Assembly: GCA_902805475.1 (NCBI GenBank) | Contig: CADCSX010000001.1 | Coordinates: 2,728,001 to 2,792,000 of the forward strand | Source: Entonaema liquescens | Lineage: Eukaryota > Ascomycota > Sordariomycetes > Xylariales > Xylariaceae | Direction: 5' to 3' | Length of the DNA: 64,000 bases | Shown: piece by piece, positions 12,319-24,012 of the stretch | Numbering within the stretch: position 1 is the stretch's first letter | Layout of the letters: each line of letters begins with the position of its first letter | Translations under genes and position numbers: made by a program | Notes under the pieces: generated by a model | The model's database searches: none | Told to the model about the DNA's origin: nothing | What the model saw: the letters and a program-made list of their open reading frames with translations, nothing else

Positions 12319-13136
12319 AAATAATGTTATTTTAAAATTATTTTATTGAACTTATAATGTAAATTATTTTACCGAACATTTGTAAATAATTGGTATTTAA
12401 AATTATTAATAAAATGATATAATTTTATAACTTTTTTAAATTTTATAAAATAAATAATGAAAAATAAATATTACAAAAACATTACGTTTTTATTTTTATA
12501 TTTAAAGAAAAAGAAAAATAAATATTATAAATAACATTAAAATTTATTGTAAATTTATATTTATATATGAAATTAATTATATTTAAATATTTAACATTGT
12601 TAATAATATACGTAACATTTATTACTTCGTTATTTAATAATATTTTATTTAATTTACATATATTATTTACAAAAATAATACCATTAAACGCATTTAATTA
12701 CACCAATTAAATACGTATAAATAAATTTTATTAAAAGTATTAATATTATAAAAATATAATATAAAAATAACTTTATTTATAAATTATTAACTTTTATTTA
12801 TAAATTATTTATTGTTATTTGAAAATTATTAACATTTATTTATAAATTATTATTTTTTAATTATAAATTACTTTTAAAATAACTTTATAAAATATAATTA
12901 CATTTTTTAAAAATTAATATTAATTAATTAATTAAAATTTAAATATTTTAAATATTTTAAAATATATATAAATACATATTATTATGGTTAAAAAATATTA
13001 AATTTAATTTAAAATAATGAAGTAAAATTGTAAAGTTATTAATTTATAATAATCTTTATACGTAATTACGAGCAATTGTAATTTTAAATAATTTACATTA
13101 TAAGTCCGGCAAGGTAATCTTAAAATAGCATCATTT
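12319..13136. mobile_element. Family C TIR transposon, copy 2, complete, nested in J2
   Basis: Best complete copy (818 bp). The left terminus reads AATAATGTTATTTTAAAATT, with a GAACTTATAATGTAAATTA step just inside. The right terminus is its inverse (TAATTTACATTATAAGTCCGG, then TCTTAAAATAGCATCATT). The TIRs are at least 45 bp. The interior carries four spaced TTTATTTATAAATTATT-type motifs at about 12768-12860 and an ACCATTAAACGCATTTAATT landmark at 12680. No coding frame. Flanking duplications are not clear. Homology to J1 resumes on both sides. Confidence 0.8.
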
Positions 13137-14037
13137 TTTGTAAATATAATATCAAATAAATGGTTTAATAAAAAATTTATAATAAAAAATTATGTAAAAA
13201 AAAATAATTAAAAATATATTAATAATTATAAAAAAATGAAAGTTTTTTAAAAAAAAACAAAATATTAATAAACTTTTTATATAAATATAATAAATTATTA
13301 TTTAAAATTATTATAATAATAATAATAAATAATTTTTAATATAAATATTATTTAGTAAAATTTTAAACAATAATAATTATTATATTTTTAAATTAAAGAA
13401 AAAAAAAACATTTTTAAATATATATAAATTAATAATACTATTAAATAACTTAAAAAAAATAATAAAAAAATAAAACATTATAAATAATATTTTCTTTAAA
13501 AAAATAAATAATAATAAAAAATATAAATTAATAAAAATAATAATTAAAATAATAATAAAAATAATATATTTAATATAAAAATATAAAATGAAAATATTAA
13601 ATGATATTATTTTAAAAAAATTATAATATATTTTTTTAAAAAATATTTTTTAAAAAAACAATAAAATGTATGAAAAATTATTTAAAAAATAAAAAAGTTT
13701 AATTAATATTTAAAAATAAGTTTAATTTAAAAATAAATGTTTAAATAAATATTTTAGAAAAATTTTTATTATTTTTTATATTATGTATTTTATATATATT
13801 TATATTTATAAAAAATTAAAAAAAAGGTAAAATATTTATAATTAATTTTATAAATAATATAATTTTAATAATAATAAATTTAAATATTAAAAAGATTATA
13901 AAAAATTATAAAAAATATAAATTTTAAATACATTTAATAAATATAATAATAGAAAACAATTTTTACTTTTTAAAGAAATAAATTAAATAAAAACAAAATA
14001 TTATTAAAAAATAAAAAAGTTTAAAAATTAAATTAAA

Positions 14038-14224
14038 TAAAATAAATAAAATAAATAAAATAAATAAAATAAATAAAATAAATAAAATAAATAAAATAAA
14101 TAAAATAAATAAAATAAATAAAATAAATAAAATAAATAAAATAAATAAAATAAATAAAATAAATAAAATAAATAAAATAAATAAAATAAATAAAATAAAT
14201 AAAATAAATAAAATAAATAAAATA
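14038..14224. repeat. Minisatellite, 9-bp unit AAATAAAAT, about 20 copies
   Basis: A nearly perfect array inside LINE J2. It stands where copy J1 has about 670 bp of ordinary element sequence (39560-40230), so a deletion and an array expansion coincide. On the minus strand it reads as Phe-Ile-Leu repeats, giving a 92-codon open frame that is a composition artefact. Confidence 0.9.
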
Positions 14225-15831
14225 ATATTAATTAAATACATAAAAAATAAAATTTCAATTAAAATTATATTTAAAATATAATTATATTAAAATTTCAATT
14301 AAAGAAATAAATAATTAAAAAAAGATTTATAACTTTTTTTAAAAATATAAAATCTTAATATTAATTTAAATATATATAAAAAAATAAAATTAAAAATATC
14401 TTTTTTTAAATAAAAAATACTTAAAATAAAAACGTTAAAATATTAATATAAATAAAAAAATAATATATTATATAATAATAAAATATTTAAAATTTATAAT
14501 ATAATTATAAGAAAATTATAAAAATTAATAAAAACATAAGTTAAATTATATAGTAATTTTTAAAATTAATAATTCATTTAATAAAAAGGTTTTTTTTTTA
14601 ATTTTTAAATTTAAAAAACTTTTAATAAAATTTTAATAAATATAAATAAAAAATATATATATATAATCATTATAACAAAATTATAAAAATAAATTAATTA
14701 AAGTTTTTTTTTATTAAATATAATTTATTATTTAATTTTTAAAAAATTACAATTAAATAATATATTTAAAAAAAAACATTATTTTTAAAAAAAAACTATT
14801 AATTTTTTTAACTTTAAAATTATTAAAAAGTTTTTCGTTATTACTGTTATTATTATTATTATTATGATTTTTAATATCTTTAATATTTTTAATATCTTTA
14901 ATATTTTTAACATTTTTAATAATTTTAATTTTTTTATTTTTTTATTAAATTCCTTATTTAATTTATTAAAAAATATAATATTTAACCTTTTTTTTCTAAA
15001 ACTGTAAAATTTAAAAAGTTTAAAATAAATAAAAAAAAGAATTTTAAAAAAGAAAATATTAAATAAAACTAATATAAATGCATATTTTATTAAGTTTTTT
15101 AATACATATAATAAAAACTTTATAATAAAACATTTATTTTATGATAATCTATTAAAAATATTTATAATTCCCGGATAAAAATTAAAATAATAAAATAATT
15201 ATTTATTTAAAAATTTAAAATAAAATAATAATAATAATAATAAAAGAATAAATTAAAAATTATTTTATATTATTATTATAACTAAATATAATATTAATTA
15301 TAAATTAAATAATTATTAATTATAAATTAAATAATTATTAATTTTAAAATTATATTATTTTATAATAATTATAAAACATAATTAAATTACATTTAAAATT
15401 TAATAATAAAAAAGCATTATTTTAAAATAAATATTCAAAAATATTTAACTTTAAATTTTATTAGAAAAAGTTAAAAAGAATTTTATAAAATATATTAAAA
15501 CTTTTAAATTTTTAATTATTTTATTTCTTTTTTAAAAAAACAATTAATAAAAATAAATTCATAAATCATATAAAAAGATATATTAAAATATATTTATAAT
15601 AATTTTAATATAATAATAATAAATATATTAATTAAAAAAAGTTATTAAATACTTAAAATAAAAAAAACTTAATTTATAATTGTATTAAACGTATATTAAA
15701 CAAAAATAAAATATATAAAAATAAAATTAATAATAATAATTAAAATATTTCAAAAAAATATATAATTTTAAAACGTAATAAATTTATTATTAAATTCATT
15801 ATTATTATTATAATAAAAAAGTTAATAATAA

Positions 15832-16690
15832 AATATAATAATAAATAAAAAGTTAAAAATATAAAAATTAAATAAAAATAAATTTAATAAAATAAAACGA
15901 TAAAATTTAAAAAAGAAATTAAAAAAAAATTAATTTTATAACGTACGTTAAATAAGATTATATTTATTAAAAACATTATGATTATATATTATTAATAAAA
16001 TAATTATTATATTGTACATAAAAAACTAAAATAAAAATAAAATTATTTATAATTTAATAAAAGATAATATATTAAAAAATAATAAAAAAAATTATTTAAT
16101 AAAAATAATAAAATAATTATTAAATAAAATATAAAAATATAATAAAAATAAATTATATAAAAGTAATAAAAATAATTTTATATAATTAAATATATTATTT
16201 AATTTATTAAAATAATAAAATTCTAATAAAATATAATAATGTATAATATAAATGTACAATAGAAACATTGATGACAAAATATAATAATAAGTAGAAAATT
16301 AAAGATATAAAATTAAAATAAAAATAAATTTAAAAAAAAACAATAAAATTAAAAAAAAACATTTTAAAAAAAACCGATAATTTTATAACATACATTAAAC
16401 AAAACTATATTTATTAAAGATATTATTATTATATTTTATATAAAAAACAAAATAAAAATAAAGTTATTTATAATTTAATAAAAAATAATATATTAAAAAG
16501 GAAAGAAAAAAGTTATTTAATAAAAATAATAAAATAATTATTAAATAAAATACGGAAATATAATAAAAACAAATTATATAAAAACAATAAAAATAACTTA
16601 ATATAATTAAATATATTATTTAATTTATTAAAATAATAAAATTTTAATAAAATATAATAACGTATAATATAAACATATAATAAAAATTAA
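15832..16690. repeat. Tandem duplication of about 430 bp near the 3' end of J2
   Basis: The segment 15832-16275 is repeated at 16276-16690. Both halves run through AAAATATAATAATAARTARA, TAATTTTATAACRTACRTTAAA, AATAATAAAATAATTATTAA and ATTTAATTTATTAAAATAAT in order. Copy J1 has a single unit, so the duplication arose in J2. Confidence 0.8.
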
Positions 16691-16810
16691 AAATAAACGG
16701 AAATAAATTAAGTTTTTTTTAACAAAAACATAATTTTTACTTAAAAATTTACCGAAAAAAAATACTAATAATACCTGAATTATAACGAGCTAAATATATA
16801 AACATAATAA

Positions 16811-16872
<62 letters not shown>
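16811..16872 (+). repeat. (TAA)n tract, candidate 3' tail of LINE J2
   Basis: About 20 perfect TAA units. The inverse (ATT)n tract lies at the equivalent position of J1 (37289-37316). A shared trinucleotide tail at one end only is typical of I-type and related LINE elements. Confidence 0.8.
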
Positions 16873-16877
<5 letters not shown>

Positions 16878-17112
16878 GTAAATATAATTTTAAATAAATG
16901 AAAAAATAGAAATATTATTATTAAATTTATAAAAAAAAAAAATATTAATTTATAAAATATTTAAAATATAAACGTAAAAAAATTAAAAAAATTAACAATT
17001 TAAATATAAAATTTAATTAAAATAAAAATATTTTTATTTTATTTTTAAATTTAAATAATAAAAATAATTTATTTTTAATAATAATGTTTTTATTTAATTA
17101 AATATTTTAATA

Positions 17113-17232
17113 TTATATTATTACTTTAAATTAATTTCAAAATAAAAAATTTAATATTATTTTCATTTTAAATTATATTATTACTTTAAATTAATTTCAA
17201 AATAGAAAATTTAATATTATTTTCATTTTAAA
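17113..17232. repeat. Two tandem 60-bp units
   Basis: Lines up exactly with a 60-base period; each unit contains ATTATTACTTTAAATTAATT and ends ATTATTTTCATTTTAA. The two units differ by a single A/G (position 17135 versus 17195), so the duplication is younger than most mutations around it or escaped them. Confidence 0.9.
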
Positions 17233-17970
17233 TTAATATATAAAAAATATTTTTTAAAATATTATATTTAATACGGGAATTGCACGCGTATTTATAATTA
17301 AAAAAAATTAATATTTTATTTTTATTAAAAAATATCCGAATTAATAATTTAAAATGGATAAATTTCGCGTTAAAAAAGTAAATATTAAATTTAATAACGA
17401 ATAATTAATAAAATTTTTAAAAATAATTATAATTAATATTTTTAATAAAATAAATTTTTATATTATAAAATTAAACATAATATTTTTATTTTTTTTTAAA
17501 AAATATAAATTAATTAAATACATATTTTAATAATATTACTAATTAATTAATATATAAAAATAAAATAACAATTAATATTATTAAAAAATAAAAATATTTA
17601 TAATTTTATTTAAAAAACGTTATATATTTTATAAAAAATAAATTATAACAATTTTATATTTATTTTAATTATTTATTAATTAATAAATTTTATTATTATT
17701 ATTAAATTAAAAATAACATTTTATAAAAATTTAAATTTAATTTAAAAAATCTTAATATAAATTTTAATTATAAAATAATTATTAATGTTATATATTTAAA
17801 TAAAAAATTAATTTTATATATAATTAATATAATTATAAGTTTTTAAATAACTTATTTTATAAAAAATTTATTAATTAAAAAAACGTAAAGAATATTAAAA
17901 TAATGTTAAATTAATATTTATTTTAAATTTTCGAATATTATTATAACGTAATTTATAAATTAACAGCTTA
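17233..17970. other. Unassigned stretch with a few CpG-rich spots
   Basis: No gene or repeat match found. Less mutated spots are ACGGGAATTGCACGCGTAT (17272) and AAATTTCGCGTTAAAAAAG (17359). Confidence 0.5.
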
Positions 17971-18323
17971 CACGGGTTAACGGTTTAATTTAAAATATAA
18001 CATATTAAAAAAACTCATAACTTTATAAATATTATATTTAATTATATGATTAATTTAATGAAAAATTAAAAAAATTAAATAATAAATATAACGAAAATTA
18101 TAAAAAATATAATTATATTTTATTACGATAATTTTTTAATAAATGAAAAAAAATATTTTAAAATTTTTAAAAGATATTATTATTATAATAATATAATTAT
18201 TTATCCAAATTTGAAATCCGATTTTGAATAGCATTTTTTCTAAATAAAGTGCACGGTTACGCATAAACGTATTTTATATGTATTTTCGTTAAGCCATTAA
18301 CTTGTGTGGGCCGTTGACCCGTG
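17971..18323. mobile_element. Small inverted-repeat element, about 353 bp
   Basis: CACGGGTTAACGG at 17971-17983 is the inverse of CCGTTGACCCGTG at 18311-18323, a 13-bp terminal inverted repeat with one C/T difference that fits a transition. The right 130 bp is clearly less AT-rich than its surroundings (GTGCACGGTTACGCATAAAC, then GTGTGGGCCGTTGACCC). No second copy was found in the window and I see no clean target duplication, so the call as a MITE is tentative. Confidence 0.45.
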
Positions 18324-19531
18324 GATTACGTTATATAACGTTGAAATTAACTTTAATAATACCAAATTTAAAAATAAAACTTATATAGTTAAAATTACCT
18401 ATTATTAAATATTAATAAAAATGCATTAATTAATTAATAAAATTAAAAAATATTATAATTCTATTTATTAAATGTATGAAATTATAATAATTAAATTTTA
18501 AAATTTTATTTTAAACGCATTATAATTTTAAATAATTATTAAAATGATAAATAATATTACTAATTTAAATAATTTTTTATTTTTTTAATTTTTGGCATTT
18601 ATTTAAAAATTAATATAAATTTATTATTTATTTTTTTATAAATGTAAAAAATATAAATAATTTTAAAAATAAAAATAAAAGTTAAAAAAATTAAATTATA
18701 ACGGTTTTAATATTAAAAAAAACTTTAATATTTTTATTATTAATAATAAAATATTCATTTATTAAAAAAGAAATAAAAAAAAACCGTATAAAATTATTTT
18801 AATTATTAATAAAAATATTATTATTACTTTAAACGCGTTTAATAACATATTTACGTTTTGGAGTTTTTATATAAAACTTTATATTTAATTTCAAAAAAAT
18901 TAATATTAAATAAAAAATTTAAAATTAAATTATTTAAATTTATTTTTAATTTTAATAATTATTAAATTATTTTTAAAAAAAAACTTTACATTTATTAATA
19001 ATTTTATTTATATTACCATATTATTTGTTATTATTAAAAAATAAAATAATTTTACTTTAATATTATAATTTTAAAAAAAGAATTTTTATTATATTAAAAA
19101 AACAATATAAAACTTTAAATATAAAAAAAATAAATGTTTTATTTAAAAGAAATATTTAAAATTAATAATATATAATTTAAAAATATATAAAAACATAATA
19201 ATTTTTAAATTATAAATAATTCGTAAAATTAAAAATAAAAATATTTTCGTTTTTTATAGAAAATCATAATTAATAATTTAAAATTATAATAATTTTAATA
19301 GAAAATTAATTATAATTTATACATTTATTATTTAAAAAATTAATTATTTATTTATTTTAACGTTAATTTTTATATTACGTAATTAAAAAATTATTAAAAA
19401 AGAAAATAATATTTTAAAAAACTTAAAATATTAAAAATTTTACAATATATTATAAAGTTTTATATATATAAAGTTAAGTTTTAATTTAATTATTAAATTA
19501 AGTAAATAATTGACGAAACTAATCATTTACA
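18324..19531. other. Unassigned AT-rich stretch
   Basis: I see no gene, RNA or repeat match. Surviving C and G are largely in CG (AAACGCGTTTAA at 18832, TTTACGTTTTGGAG at 18851). Confidence 0.55.
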
Positions 19532-19557
19532 TGATTTTTAACCGTGATTTTTAACCG
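19532..19557. repeat. 13-bp tandem duplicate
   Basis: TGATTTTTAACCG occurs twice in a row, followed by TGA. It lies 50 bp left of the long (ATT)n array. Confidence 0.8.
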
Positions 19558-19603
19558 TGACATTTTATATTTTATTAAAAAAAATAAAAATTATAATAAA
19601 AAA

Positions 19604-19741
<138 letters not shown>

Positions 19742-19750
19742 ATCCGTTAA

Positions 19751-19871
19751 TATTAAACGCAATTTAATATATATTTATAAAATTAAAATTTAATATAAAA
19801 TTTAACAAATTTTTAATTTATTAAATTTTAAAAAAATCAACTTTAATTTTATTTTGTAAAATTGTTTTATA
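19751..19871 (+). mobile_element. Family B solo-LTR-like element (B5), central deletion
   Basis: From TATTAAACGCAATTTAATA to ATTGTTTTATA, 121 bp. About 25 bp of the centre is missing. The flanks are GTTAA and ATTAA, a 5-bp duplication with one G/A difference consistent with mutation. Confidence 0.7.
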
Positions 19872-20729
19872 ATTAATAAAAAATTATTATATATTTTTTA
19901 TAATTTTATATATTTTAATTAATATTTTAAATTTATTAAATAAGTTTTTAAATTATGTAAATAATATAAATAAAATATATTAAAATTAAAATATAATTTA
20001 ACATATATAATACACCGGAATAATAAATTTTTATTTTTTTCGGAAATTATAATTTAAATTTTTTTAATATAATAAAAATTTATTAAAAAATATTTAAAAT
20101 ATTTTTATATTAATTTTTCCTTAATTTTATTTTTTTATTTTAATATAAAAAAATGTTATTAATATTTAATTATAATAATATTAAATTTTATTTTATTTAA
20201 TATTAAAATAGTATTTTATAATAAAATATATATTTATAAAATATTAATATTTAAAAATATTATAAAAAAAATAAATAATTGTTTTTTTAATAAAAATAAT
20301 AATAAATATAATATAAAATTATATTTATTAAATTTTTATTATATAATATATATTTAAAGAAATTTAAATTTATTTTTTAAAATATTATATAGTTTTTTTA
20401 TATAATTATTTTTAATATTTAAACTTTTTTAAAATATTTTATAATAATAAAAAAATATTTTTTATTAATAATTTATATCGGAAAAACTTTATAATAAATT
20501 TAAATTCATTAATTATTTATAAATATAAAGATTTATTTTTAAAAATTTATTATTTATATAAATAATAAAACCGTTTAAAAAAAATTTATAATTTTTTATT
20601 AACCGGTTTTTTTTTACTTATTTTAACGTTTAAAAAAAACGTTAAAATTATATATAAGTTATTTAATAATAATTTAAAAAGTTTAAAAATATTTTTTATA
20701 ATAAATAAAATTACTTGTTTTTATATTCA
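19872..20729. other. Unassigned AT-rich stretch
   Basis: I see no gene or repeat match. Spots such as ATACACCGGAATAATAAAT (20009), TTAACCGGTTTTTTTT (20598) and a CGTTTAAAAAAAACG inverted repeat (20627) keep some CG. Confidence 0.5.
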
Positions 20730-20912
20730 AGTAACATTAATTCGGTAATAAAAAACGTATTAAGTTAGTAATAATTATAATAACTTTATATTAATAAGTA
20801 TTTTCCCGCGTATATAAATTTATTAATGTTTATTTATAACTTTTGGTAAATTTTATTTTTTATGGTTTTTTATTATGTACGTTTTTTTATTAATTAAATC
20901 CTTTATTATTTA

Positions 20913-21058
20913 TATAAAATAATTTTGCAAAATGAAATTAAAGTTAATTTTTTTAAAATTTAATAAATTTTTAATTTATTAAATTTTAATTAATAATTAT
21001 ACATTAAATTTTACATTAAATTTTAATTTTATAAATATATGTTAAATTACGTTTAACA
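20913..21058 (-). mobile_element. Family B solo-LTR-like element (B6), nested in E2
   Basis: 146 bp in inverse orientation, from TATAAAATAATTTTGC to ATTACGTTTAACA. It is flanked by ATTTA on both sides (20908-20912, 21059-21063). Copy E1 has the uninterrupted site (CTTTTACCGCTTATTTGGTA), so the insertion and its duplication are visible directly. Confidence 0.85.
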
Positions 21059-21297
21059 ATTTATTTAATAATATTTTTATAAAATTTTAACTTTTTAAAA
21101 TTGTTAATTTAATTAAAAACGATACGGTTATAAACGCGTATTTTAAAATAAATACGAGATTTTTTTTAATTAAATAATTTATTAATTAATCGATTAATTA
21201 ATTAATTCATTAACGGATTAATTAACTAATTAACTGATTGATTAATTGGTTGGAATTGATAAAGTAATTGAGGTTGGTGGTAGATTGAGAAATTCAA

Positions 21298-21323
21298 GGT
21301 TTAGCGGGGTGGTTTAGCGGGGT
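21298..21323. repeat. 13-bp tandem duplicate in E2
   Basis: GGTTTAGCGGGGT occurs twice in a row in the least mutated part of E2. The matching part of E1 appears to have at most one unit. Confidence 0.8.
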
Positions 21324-21470
21324 GGGCATTGGAAGTACGGTTGCGCATTAGTAAATTTGTAAGGAGATACATGTAGTACCTATGCGATTTTCGCGGGTGT
21401 GGCGCTCTTATACAAAATGGTGTAATTACTACCGACTTAATACGCCTTTTATTGCCGAACTAATGTTACT

Positions 21471-22587
21471 CTTATATTAAGTTAATATTTTATTTAAAGT
21501 TATATTTTAAAATATTATTTAATTAATTTAAATAAAACGTAAATAACTTTTATAAAACGGAAAAAAAAATTTAAAAAATTTTAAATGTTATTTAAAAGTT
21601 ATTTTATATTTTTAATTAAAATTAAACTATTAAATATTAATAAATTAATATTTTTTATAAATTTAAAATAAAATATATAATAAAAAAAACAAAGTAATAA
21701 AATGTATAATAAAAAAAATTATATTAAAAAAAAAATAATGTTAATTATAAAATAAATAAAATAAATTAAATATAAAAAAAAATTATTATATACGTATAAT
21801 TTTATAAATAAATATTTATAAATTAAAAAACATTAATTATTAATATATTAATATTTAAAAATATATAAATTTTTATACGTTAAAATAAATAAGTTTTTTT
21901 TTAATATTATAAATTAAAATTTTTTACATTAATATATTTAACTATTTCCATTATAATCTTTTTTAATTTATTTAAATTTTATACCGGTAAATTACTTAAT
22001 TACATAAAATTAATAAAAGATTTCGCATAATTAATATTATATTAATTTATATAAATATTTCATTATATTAATATAATTTTTAATATTAATTATAATAATT
22101 TTAATATAATTATAAAATTTACCGTTATAAATTTTTAAAATTATTTTTTATATTCGTTTAATATTTTTTTTTAAATATTTAAACATATAATACTTTTATA
22201 TTAATAATTTTAAAATTTATTAATATAAAAAATATTTAAATAATTCTTTTATTAAAATATTATTTTTATAAAATTTATTATTTTTTATTTTATTACCATA
22301 TAATTAAAATATTAAATAAAAATTATTATAATTTAATTAAAAAAATAATTTAATAATTTTTGTAACTTATTTATATTTTTTTATTTAATTAAATTATTAT
22401 TTATAATTTAAATTTATATTTATATAAAGTTTTTTAATTATAATATTATAAAAAAAATTAATATTACAAATAATAAAAATATTAATAATAATAAATTTAA
22501 ATAAATTATAAAATAAAATAAAATAATAATTTATTATAAATAATTAAATTATTTTAATAGAAAATAAAATATTAATATTATTTATAT
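21471..22587. other. Unassigned AT-rich stretch
   Basis: I see no gene or repeat match; composition is close to pure A/T apart from isolated spots such as ATACCGGTAAATTACTT near 21981. Confidence 0.5.
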
Positions 22588-23121
22588 TATTAAGTGTAAT
22601 TTAATATATATATATGGTACGTATTATTTTATTACTTAATAATATTTTTTTTTAATTTAAATTATTTATTTACGAAATTCATACCGTTAAATGTACGTAA
22701 TTGCGCTTATTAAAAATATGTAAATAACTTTTATTAAAAACGTTAATATTAAAAAAAAATAATATAAAAATATCTTTATTTATAAATTACCTTATTATTA
22801 TTTAAAGATTATTAACGTTTATTTATAAATTATTATTTTTTAATTATAAATTATTTTTAAAATAATTTTATAAAATATAATTACATTTTTTTAAAATTAA
22901 TATTAATTAATTAATTAAGATTTAAATAATTAAAATATTTTAAAATATATATAAATACTTATTATTATAATTAAGAAATATTAAATTTAATTTAAAATAA
23001 TAAAATAAAATTATAAAGTTATTAATTTATAATAATATTTATATATAATTATTAATAATTATAATTTTAAATAATTTATATTATAAATTTAAAAAAATAA
23101 TTTTAAAATAATATTATTTAT
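22588..23121. mobile_element. Family C copy 3, left part lost, joined to a family B stub
   Basis: The first 24 bases (TATTAAGTGTAATTTAATAT) are the start of family B and run straight into family C sequence (GGTACGTATTATTTTATTAC). Family C then continues through CATACCGTTAAATGTACG, the TTTATTTATAAATTA motifs and the TTAATTAATTAATTAAGATT block to the right TIR (TTTTAAAATAATATTATTTA). The left roughly 270 bp of family C are missing. The chimeric junction suggests an imprecise deletion or recombination between a B and a C copy. Confidence 0.65.
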
Positions 23122-23186
23122 TATAAATTATAATTTAAATAAATAATTATGAAAAATAATAATAAAAATTAAATATTATATAAAAT

Positions 23187-24012
23187 TATTATTTATTTAT
23201 TTATTTATTCTTACTTTATTACACTTATATAATTACATTATTTTGTAATAAAGTATTACTAATACTTTTATTAAGTAATTATATTCGGCTAAAAACCATG
23301 TTTATATTAGAAAAAACTTATTTATTTTTTTTTTTACATTATATTTATAATCCGTTATTTTATAATTGTTTTTATTTATATATAAAGTTAATATTATTAA
23401 TTAATTTTATAATTTTTTTTAATTATAAATTATCTTTTTTCAGTTAAATTACAAAACTTAAATACTACGTTATAAATCTTTAATTAAATTACTATTAATT
23501 AAAAATTTTCTAAAATAATATATTTATTAATAACATTATATATTTTATTAAATATATTCTTATATATATTTTTTTAAATTATTAACTTTCTTTAATTTAA
23601 TAATATTTAAAACGGTAATATTTCGGAATATATCTTTAACCTTCCCAAAATAAGGTTTTTTAACGTTTATATAAAAAAAAACTTTTCGGTTTTTTATATA
23701 ATAAATAAAACCATAACTTAAAACGCAAACCATAATTAAAATAATAATATCTTATTTAATAATTTAAAAACTCATTACTTTTTTAAATATTTAAACTTTA
23801 ATATAACTTATTATTTAAATAATTTCGTAATATTATATTTAAACTTTTGTAAAAAAAAAAAATTTATTTATTAATATATTAATTTTATATAATTGTTCTA
23901 ACGGTAGTCCGGCTTTTTACTAAAAAATTAAAAAACCTATAATAATTATAAAATTTAAACTTACCCCTTTTCGAGAAAAAATACCAAGCGTTAAACCATT
24001 ACACTAAACCAC
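23187..24012 (-). mobile_element. Family A SINE-like element (A6)
   Basis: Full-length minus-strand copy. The (TTTA)n tail complement lies at 23189-23209 and the tRNA-like head at 23938-24012. On the minus strand the head keeps GGTGGTTTAGTGTAATGG, AACGCTTGG and TTTTTTCTCGAAAAGG, where C+TTTT/AAAGG stems would enclose the loop TTCTCGA, a Glu(CTC)-like anticodon loop. No coding capacity. Confidence 0.85.

Larger units (their letters stand above)
10463..16872 (+). mobile_element. LINE-like element J, copy 2, with two nested insertions
   Basis: This aligns in inverse orientation with 37288-42118 across its whole length. It is broken by SINE-like A5 (11243-11990) and family C copy 2 (12319-13136), and homology resumes on the far side of each. 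Differences from J1 are a 9-bp-unit array at 14038-14224 standing where J1 has about 670 bp more, and a 430-bp tandem duplication at 15832-16690. The right end is a (TAA)n tract, here taken as the 3' tail, which sets the plus strand. No open frame or reverse-transcriptase motif survives. The class rests on the tail, the shared 3' end of the J3 fragment and the absence of LTRs or TIRs. Confidence 0.65.
20730..21470. mobile_element. Family E TIR element, copy 2, with B6 nested inside
   Basis: The ends read AGTAACATTAATTCGGTAAT (left) and the inverse of AGTAACATTAGTTCGGCAAT (right), giving TIRs of about 49 bp. Without B6 and its duplication the element is about 592 bp. It is flanked by TTTATATTCA and CTTATATTAA (8 of 10 identical), a possible 10-bp target duplication. 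The last 240 bp keep many G but few C (GAGGTTGGTGGTAGATTGAG), whereas copy E1 has lost both there, so this arm was mutated mainly on one strand. No coding frame. Confidence 0.85.

Noticed and set aside
13963..14241. 92-codon minus frame of Phe-Ile-Leu repeats
   Set aside because: Direct translation of the 9-bp minisatellite.
16092..16277. 61-codon minus frame
   Set aside because: Lies inside the duplicated part of LINE J2; composition is what AT-only DNA gives, and it is not kept open in the second tandem unit or in J1.
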